From assembly GCA_003024985.2 (NCBI GenBank), contig PXIH01S0036160.1: a stretch of 12,405 nt of DNA. The stretch is one strand, 5' to 3'. Numbering within the stretch: position 1 is the first letter of the stretch; the number at the start of each line of letters is the position of its first letter. The DNA is from Euperipatoides rowelli (lineage: Eukaryota > Onychophora > Udeonychophora > Euonychophora > Peripatopsidae). The position numbers and the translations under genes were made by a program. This document shows, in pieces, positions 8,300 to 12,405 of the stretch. The notes beneath the pieces are model-generated. The model did no database searches, had not been told where the DNA came from, and saw only the letters and a list, made by a program, of their open reading frames with translations.

Positions 8300-9618
8300 G
8301 ATGAATATTGAAACTTTCTAAATAAGACAGACATTATTTTCCTGTATTGTTTCAAAAAAGTATAGTAGGCTAAAAGTAACTTTGGAATAATCACTGTATT
8401 TATTATTGAATTTTTTTGTAACCAACTAGCTAGTGCCAAAATCCTAGATTCATTAACCTGTTTATTTGCTTAATAATTGAGTAAAAAAAAACAAACAATC
8501 TCTGTCCTCTATCCACTATCAAAAATTTGATTCCCAATATTAGATTGTGTTCCCCTGCAAACTTATGAGTTAAAATATAACGTTTATTATGTCATACACA
8601 TATAATTTACTCTTATTAATCACCAATCCAGTAATTTCTGCAAAATTATTAACAATTCTAATTAGCATCAGAACATTTCCTGTGCAAGCAATGTTAGCCA
8701 TCTAGAGCATAAAAATTATTAGTCAGGTTTAGATAAAAAAAAAGTAATAAGTAAAATATAAACTTTTTCATACCCTTCGCAAAATATAGTATTTCACGCT
8801 TATCTATTCACAATATCACTTTTGCTGAATAAGAGAGTGCAATTTTCAAATTATCAGAGTCAGTAACCCTTGTGTAGTATATAGACATAAATTATAGGAT
8901 CAATTACAGCTTGGACAGGAGAAAATCTAAATAGACAATATGAGCCAAAGCCACCATTATCCCTGTGTTGTTGCCATAGGAAATGAAAAACTTTCCTAAT
9001 TCCATTCAGAATGGTCACATGACTATTTATTCACCAAATTTCAATAAAATTGTAGCTGTAATGAGTATCAGGTTCAAAGCTTTTTTTTTTATATAAAAAC
9101 ATAATTAAAAAACATTAATTTTTAAAAACATCTCTGATTGTTTGTAATTTTGACCAAGGGTGTCTTTCTGAAATTTAAAGTATGAGGGAAAGGGGAGATA
9201 AATACGGGCAATTCAACTAATTTATTTTAAACAGACAGAAAAAAAAATAGCTCTTCAAAGACAAAACAAGTAACTGGTCAAAAATTAAGAGTGTGCAGCT
9301 GCCCTAGATCATAATTATGTTAAAATTATTTGTATGGATCAAATAAATTCTTAATTAATAGATGAAAATAATTTCTTTTAAAAAAATAGTTTAATTATAT
9401 AGAATTATATTGTTCCATTTTTACTAGGGTATATTATAAAAAGGTTATTATCTAATACACAATTGAAGATGAATTGTATGTTACAATGCTCATATTTTCA
9501 GCAAATACTTTCAGGAAGAACAAAATAATGATAAGCCTAACATAATATTATAATAATATTGTTTCCTTCAGAGATTCTGAGGTACATAACAAGAAGAAAC
9601 AAGGAATAAAAAGCATTT
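8300..9618. other. AT-rich DNA with no recognised gene
   Basis: No coding similarity, terminal repeats or RNA gene could be supported on either strand. Poly-A/T tracts occur (for example 9080-9090 and 9239-9248). It ends at the AAGAT target duplication of the next element. Confidence 0.65.
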
Positions 9619-9623
9619 AAGAT
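9619..9623. repeat. Left target-site duplication AAGAT
   Basis: Five bases directly before the 5' LTR, identical to 11032-11036. Confidence 0.75.
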
Positions 9624-9834
9624 TCATATTTATTGAAAATTAACTCATGCTAATTCATGCTGCAAACTAAGTATTCAATTGAGATGTTAACCTAGCAACA
9701 TAACATTCTTTCACTCTGTATTTTGAGTCCGACATTGAATGATCCTTGTAACCAATGCACTAACTAGATTGTCAATAAACATAATTAATCTAACGCATAC
9801 TTTTCAGTATATTTCATGTAATCGATACATTACA
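9624..9834 (+). repeat. 5' LTR of the TRIM-like element
   Basis: A 211-bp direct repeat of 10820-11031 with about two dozen differences. It ends TACATTACA and contains AATAAA at 9774-9779, a likely polyadenylation signal. In the 3' copy this has mutated to AAAAAA. Confidence 0.8.
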
Positions 9835-9836
9835 TT

Positions 9837-9850
9837 TGGAACCGAGGATA
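9837..9850 (+). promoter_or_regulatory. Candidate primer-binding site
   Basis: TGGAACCGAGGATA starts two bases after the 5' LTR. TGG is complementary to the CCA tail of a tRNA. The sequence resembles TGGCGACGAGGAT, used by many invertebrate gypsy elements and complementary, as I recall, to a serine tRNA. It matches that at 10 of 13 positions. Confidence 0.5.
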
Positions 9851-10200
9851 AACAAATATAAAAAAGAAGCATTTGTTCATTCACCTTTTTTTTTTTAAAA
9901 AAAAAAAAAAATGGATTTGAAAATTGAATCGTCTGACCTATTATATCTGAAAACGCTCATTAACTCTCAACTTCTTAAGAGAAGAGAAAAGCTATAGTAG
10001 CCTTGATGGCTAATCAAAAAAATTAATTACGACTATTTATTGTAAGTATAATTAAGAAGAATATTGCATGTTCAGGCATACTTACCATGTTTTAGGCTAG
10101 GACAACGTATGAGCTGAGTATCAAGTTGTCTTGAGCACCAATAGATCATTTTGATGATATTATTGCAGACGAATAAGCCCTGAATGATATTGATCTTTTG

Positions 10201-10220
10201 NTACGNTTATTTTCTACNNN
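10201..10220. other. Cluster of ambiguous bases
   Basis: Ns at 10201, 10206 and 10218-10220 lie inside the TRIM-like element and indicate poor consensus or a short gap. They do not disturb its two LTRs. Confidence 0.8.
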
Positions 10221-10332
10221 ATGAAAATTATTGTGAACTATTGTATTGTACATGCTAGAAATTTATACTATAACTGAAAATACAAAGTTACACAGCGACA
10301 GGCAAGCTCCAAAGGGACAACTGCCAAGAAGC

Positions 10333-10392
10333 TTCACTTCGGCACACAAGTCAAATGGGACGGCTACCACACAAATTTGTTTCACTTCGGCA
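10333..10392 (+). repeat. Spaced 12-bp direct repeats inside the TRIM-like element
   Basis: TTCACTTCGGCA occurs exactly at 10333-10344 and again at 10381-10392, start to start 48 bp. No function is evident. Confidence 0.6.
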
Positions 10393-10458
10393 GATAAAAG
10401 TTACGTCTAATGCCCACAAAAAAAGATATTGCAACTGCGGCGGAAAGGAAACTACAAC

Positions 10459-10508
10459 AAGTAATGTGCAGAAGTAAACCGCATTGAAGTAATGCACAGA
10501 AGTAAGCC
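10459..10508 (+). repeat. Two 22-bp tandem units with 28-bp period
   Basis: AAGTAATG-GCAGAAGTAA-CC-like units at 10459-10480 and 10487-10508 match at 19 of 22 positions. They lie in the interior of the TRIM-like element in a patch richer in G and C than its surroundings. Confidence 0.6.
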
Positions 10509-10805
10509 TTATGAAACAGTTTCCATATATTTTGAAAATGCAAAGGAATTTATAAAACAAATAAACTTAAATACTGTATGTAAAGGAACATGTAGAAGGT
10601 TGATAAGAGACACTTCTAGTGACAAGTGGAACACTTGCTTGCTCATAAGTGCTACTTGTAATCGATGATACATTAAAGCAAAAACATTTTTTAAAAAAAG
10701 GCAGTATTATAGCATATTGTACACCATTCAAAAAAGATATTGTAATGGATTTACTCTAGCGAACATTTAACTCTAGCGAACACAATTACGCAAGCAACTT
10801 TTTTT

Positions 10806-10816
10806 AAAGGATGGGA
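10806..10816 (+). promoter_or_regulatory. Candidate polypurine tract
   Basis: AAAGGATGGGA, nearly all purine, lies three bases upstream of the TG that opens the 3' LTR. This is where an LTR element primes plus-strand synthesis. Confidence 0.55.
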
Positions 10817-10819
10817 TAT

Positions 10820-11031
10820 TGATATATATTGAGAATTACCTTATGCTAATTCATGCTGCAAACTAAATATTTGAAAGAGCTGTTAACCTATCGACATAAC
10901 ATTCTTTCACTCTGTATTCTGAGTCTGACATTGAAGGATCTTTGTAACCAATACGCTAACAAGATTGTCAAAAAACATAATTAATCTAACACATACTTTT
11001 CTGTATATTTCATGTAATACGATACATTACA
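10820..11031 (+). repeat. 3' LTR of the TRIM-like element
   Basis: A 212-bp repeat beginning TGATAT and ending ATTACA, matching 9624-9834. It is followed at once by AAGAT. Confidence 0.8.
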
Positions 11032-11036
11032 AAGAT
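11032..11036. repeat. Right target-site duplication AAGAT
   Basis: Identical to 9619-9623. Confidence 0.75.
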
Positions 11037-11137
11037 GCAAATCCATATAGGGTTGAAATACGCAAATGATATTTTTCTATATGTCATATTTTATCTTGTT
11101 TTATTAATTTTTAATGACTGTGCACAAATTTGTATAT

Positions 11138-11164
11138 ATTATTATTATTATTATTATTATTATT
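11138..11164. repeat. ATT trinucleotide microsatellite
   Basis: Nine uninterrupted ATT units run straight into the 130-bp repeat at 11158. The last bases of the window (12396-12405) also read ATTATTATTA after the foldback, so the repeat/foldback unit may sit in an ATT tract. Confidence 0.9.
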
Positions 11165-11287
11165 GAAAATAGCTCCTTACTCATGCACAAGATCTTGATG
11201 AGAAGACATCAACTCCTAGTGCACAATTATTAATATTTATTAATTTAATTAATCATATACAACTCAATTTTTGAAAACTGTTAAATT
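11158..11287 (+). repeat. 130-bp repeat, copy A
   Basis: By eye this is identical base for base to 11943-12072. It contains the outer part of the foldback left arm plus about 40 bases outside it. It stops at the N at 11288, where the gag/protease fragment begins. Confidence 0.9.
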
Positions 11288-11288
11288 N

Positions 11289-11430
11289 TGTGGATTTTTG
11301 CATGAGCAAGGTAAATGCTATGCTTACGGTAAATCTTGTCACACATGCGGTAAGCAGAATCATTTCTCTAAGCAATGTAGAAGCAAATATAGCGGTAAAA
11401 TTAACGTTATTGAAAGTAAAATAAAGAATT
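11289..11430 (+). pseudogene. gag: Ty3/gypsy Gag zinc knuckle, 3' part
   Basis: Directly after the N at 11288 a 47-codon frame encodes the nucleocapsid end of Gag, which binds element RNA. CGFLHEQGKC is the remainder of a first knuckle whose leading cysteine lies beyond the N. CHTCGKQNHFSKQC (11337-11378) is a complete C-x2-C-x4-H-x4-C knuckle, followed by a basic tail. The spacing with AYGKSC between the two matches K02A2.6-like gypsy Gag. The frame ends at TGA just before the protease. The capsid part of a similar Gag ends at 7451, with about 80-110 residues expected in between that are not in the window. Confidence 0.8.
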
Positions 11431-11480
11431 GAATGATGATTTTCAAGATTTCAGGATAGATGTGATTGAAAATAACTAAA

Positions 11481-11826
11481 GAAGAATGGATTTTGCCCAT
11501 TCAGTTGGATAACAATATAATAGACTTCAAGCTAGATACTGGAGCCCAAATGGATGTAATCCCGCACTACATAATATGAACAGCTTAAACCAAGGCCCAA
11601 TTTTAGGCCCAGCAAAACTGTGTTTACTGGCTATGGTAATGGAATAATTAAAACCTATGAATATTTTACTGACAAGGTAAGATTTAAAAATAAGTATATA
11701 GTATCAACATTGGCAGTAAATGAAAGTAGTAGTGTTCCAATTTTGGGGTTGAAATCATGTAACAGTTTGGGGCTAATTAAGAAAATATGTTACCTTAATA
11801 CAGAAATGCCTAAAGCAAAAGTTTAA
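11481..11826 (+). pseudogene. Retroelement aspartic protease
   Basis: The protease cuts the Gag-Pol polyprotein. It starts around EEWILPIQLDNNIIDF (11481), followed by the active-site flap LDTGAQMDVIP (DTG at 11535-11543). A frame change near 11570-11585 leads to LKPRPNFRPSKTVFTGYGNG, an expected A/L-x-G-Y-G-like turn, and the frame ends with SSVPILGLKSCNSLGLIK and a TAA. ILGLxSC...LGLI is the usual C-terminal motif of gypsy proteases, just before the reverse transcriptase linker. About 100 bases of non-coding sequence follow before the N at 11922. No reverse transcriptase follows here. Confidence 0.8.
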
Positions 11827-11922
11827 CAAAAGAATGGTATTTGGGATAAATACCATTCTATTGTTCAACTGGGTGTGTGAAACAAAAACACACTATTAGG
11901 CTAAAACATGGAAGTATTCCTN

Positions 11923-11946
11923 TCCTAGTGCACAATTATTAATATT
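11923..11946 (+). repeat. Partial copy of the foldback arm
   Basis: TCCTAGTGCACAATTATTAA and four more bases repeat 11999-12022 exactly, 76 bp apart, making a short tandem duplication at the outer edge of the foldback. It begins right after the N at 11922. Confidence 0.8.
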
Positions 11947-12072
11947 ATTGAAAATAGCTCCTTACTCATGCACAAGATCTTGATGAGAAGACATCAACTC
12001 CTAGTGCACAATTATTAATATTTATTAATTTAATTAATCATATACAACTCAATTTTTGAAAACTGTTAAATT
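11943..12072 (+). repeat. 130-bp repeat, copy B
   Basis: Identical to 11158-11287. It continues without a break into the rest of the foldback left arm, whereas copy A stops at the N at 11288. Confidence 0.9.
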
Positions 12073-12397
12073 AATTAGATCAAGATCTTTCATTTATAAT
12101 TAACAATCGTCAGGATGACCCCTCGTCCAATTCTGTTATTTTTACTGTTTGTTGAGTACCAACATACTGGTTGGTAGAATCAAATCTGGTTCTACCAACC
12201 AGATTTGAATCAGTCTGTTGGTACTCAACAAATAGTAAAAATAACAGAAATGGACGAGGGGTCATCCTGACAAATAAAAATTATAATTGAAAGATCTTGA
12301 TCTAGTTAATTTAACAGTTCTCAAAAATTGTGTTGTATATGATTAATTAAATTAATAAATATTAATAATTGTGCACTAGGAGTTTCTGTCTTCTCAT
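11983..12397. mobile_element. Large foldback (long inverted repeat) element
   Basis: Left arm 11983-12169 is the inverse of right arm 12211-12397. Both are 187 bp with no gaps, about 14 mismatches, six of them clustered at 12093-12108. The 41-bp centre is itself an imperfect palindrome. No coding is present. Long, nearly gapless arms around a short centre resemble foldback-type or long-TIR DNA transposons, but no transposase, target duplication or known terminus can be seen, and the right edge is close to the window end. The arm divergence argues against a simple assembly mirror artefact. Confidence 0.7.
12167..12208. repeat. Alternative hairpins at the foldback centre
   Basis: 12167-12179 pairs perfectly with 12190-12202 (13 bp, 10-base loop). 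Alternatively 12180-12189 pairs perfectly with 12199-12208 (10 bp, 9-base loop). The two share bases 12199-12202 and the loops, so only one can form at a time. Confidence 0.75.
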
Positions 12398-12405
12398 TAT
12401 TATTA

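Larger units (their letters stand above)
9624..11031 (+). mobile_element. Compact non-autonomous LTR retrotransposon (TRIM-like)
   Basis: Two direct repeats (9624-9834 and 10820-11031) with roughly 89-90% identity enclose about 985 bp. The same 5-bp word AAGAT lies immediately outside both (9619-9623 and 11032-11036), as expected for an LTR element integrated by its own kind of integrase. The 3' LTR runs TG...ACA; the 5' LTR has TC in place of TG. A primer-binding-site candidate starts two bases after the 5' LTR, and a purine-rich tract (AAAGGATGGGA) sits just before the 3' LTR. The interior has no Gag or Pol coding, so it would have depended on proteins from another element. LTR divergence indicates an old insertion. 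Low-quality Ns occur at 10201-10220. Confidence 0.8.

Noticed and set aside
9886-9911. T11A15 tract as a terminator or hairpin
   Set aside because: Simple homopolymer palindrome within a eukaryotic retroelement interior; no reason to assign a function.
10351-10560. Minus-strand open frame of 69 codons inside the TRIM-like element
   Set aside because: No retroelement motif; it crosses internal repeats and looks like chance.
11158-12072. The two 130-bp repeats as LTRs flanking a gag/protease element
   Set aside because: They lack TG...CA ends, a target duplication, a primer site and a polypurine tract. Copy B is part of the foldback arm, and both fragment junctions are Ns.
1-12405. CRISPR arrays, tRNA or rRNA genes, bacterial operons
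   Set aside because: No regularly spaced repeats with unique spacers, no cloverleaf or rRNA-like segment, and no ribosome-binding-site-led long open frames. All coding traces are eukaryotic transposon relics.

Overview
The window looks like a strongly AT-rich stretch of eukaryotic nuclear DNA, most likely from an arthropod and perhaps a hemipteran insect. That guess is weak: it rests on base composition, simple repeats and the mix of transposon families. I recognise no host gene, exon set, tRNA, rRNA or CRISPR array. All coding signal comes from decayed mobile elements carrying stops and frameshifts. The sequence is a draft assembly with isolated N bases at 867, 1410, 2444, 7452, 10201, 10206, 10218-10220, 11288 and 11922. 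Several of these sit exactly where the content changes.

Layout. 1-85 is a CATA microsatellite. 86-1292 is AT-rich DNA with nothing recognisable. 1293-1409 and 2445-2644 (minus strand) are two pieces of one GIY-YIG endonuclease region of Penelope-like type. They are separated by a 1033-bp segment (1411-2443) flanked by a 20-bp duplication. That segment has LINE-like coding traces and an A-rich tail in a consistent orientation, so it may be a 5'-truncated LINE insertion. 2750-3907 is featureless. 3912-4544 is a 633-bp GC-punctuated MITE with TTAA target duplications and CCCTCGAGCGGG termini, of piggyBac type. 4748-4804 is a small 11-12 bp minisatellite.

4826-6856 is the decayed pol region of a Ty3/gypsy element (RT, RNase H, integrase). 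A probable LTR (about 6852-6973) and the start of a gag (to 7451) follow directly, so the order is pol-LTR-gag. The rest of that kind of gag (zinc knuckle) plus an aspartic protease lies at 11289-11826. It is bounded on both sides by single Ns and by two identical 130-bp repeats. Between the two gag pieces are a minus-strand LINE fragment with a zinc-binding reverse-transcriptase tail (about 7740-8290), featureless DNA, and a compact non-autonomous LTR element (9624-11031). The latter has 211/212-bp LTRs, a 5-bp AAGAT target duplication, a primer-binding-site candidate and a polypurine tract.

The right end (11983-12397) is a large foldback: two 187-bp arms, about 92% matched, around a 41-bp centre that can form two mutually exclusive hairpins. 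The window is best read as a graveyard of nested transposons with probable scaffolding errors. I found no new functional gene system. The best-supported discoveries are the TRIM-like LTR element, the piggyBac-type MITE and the foldback.
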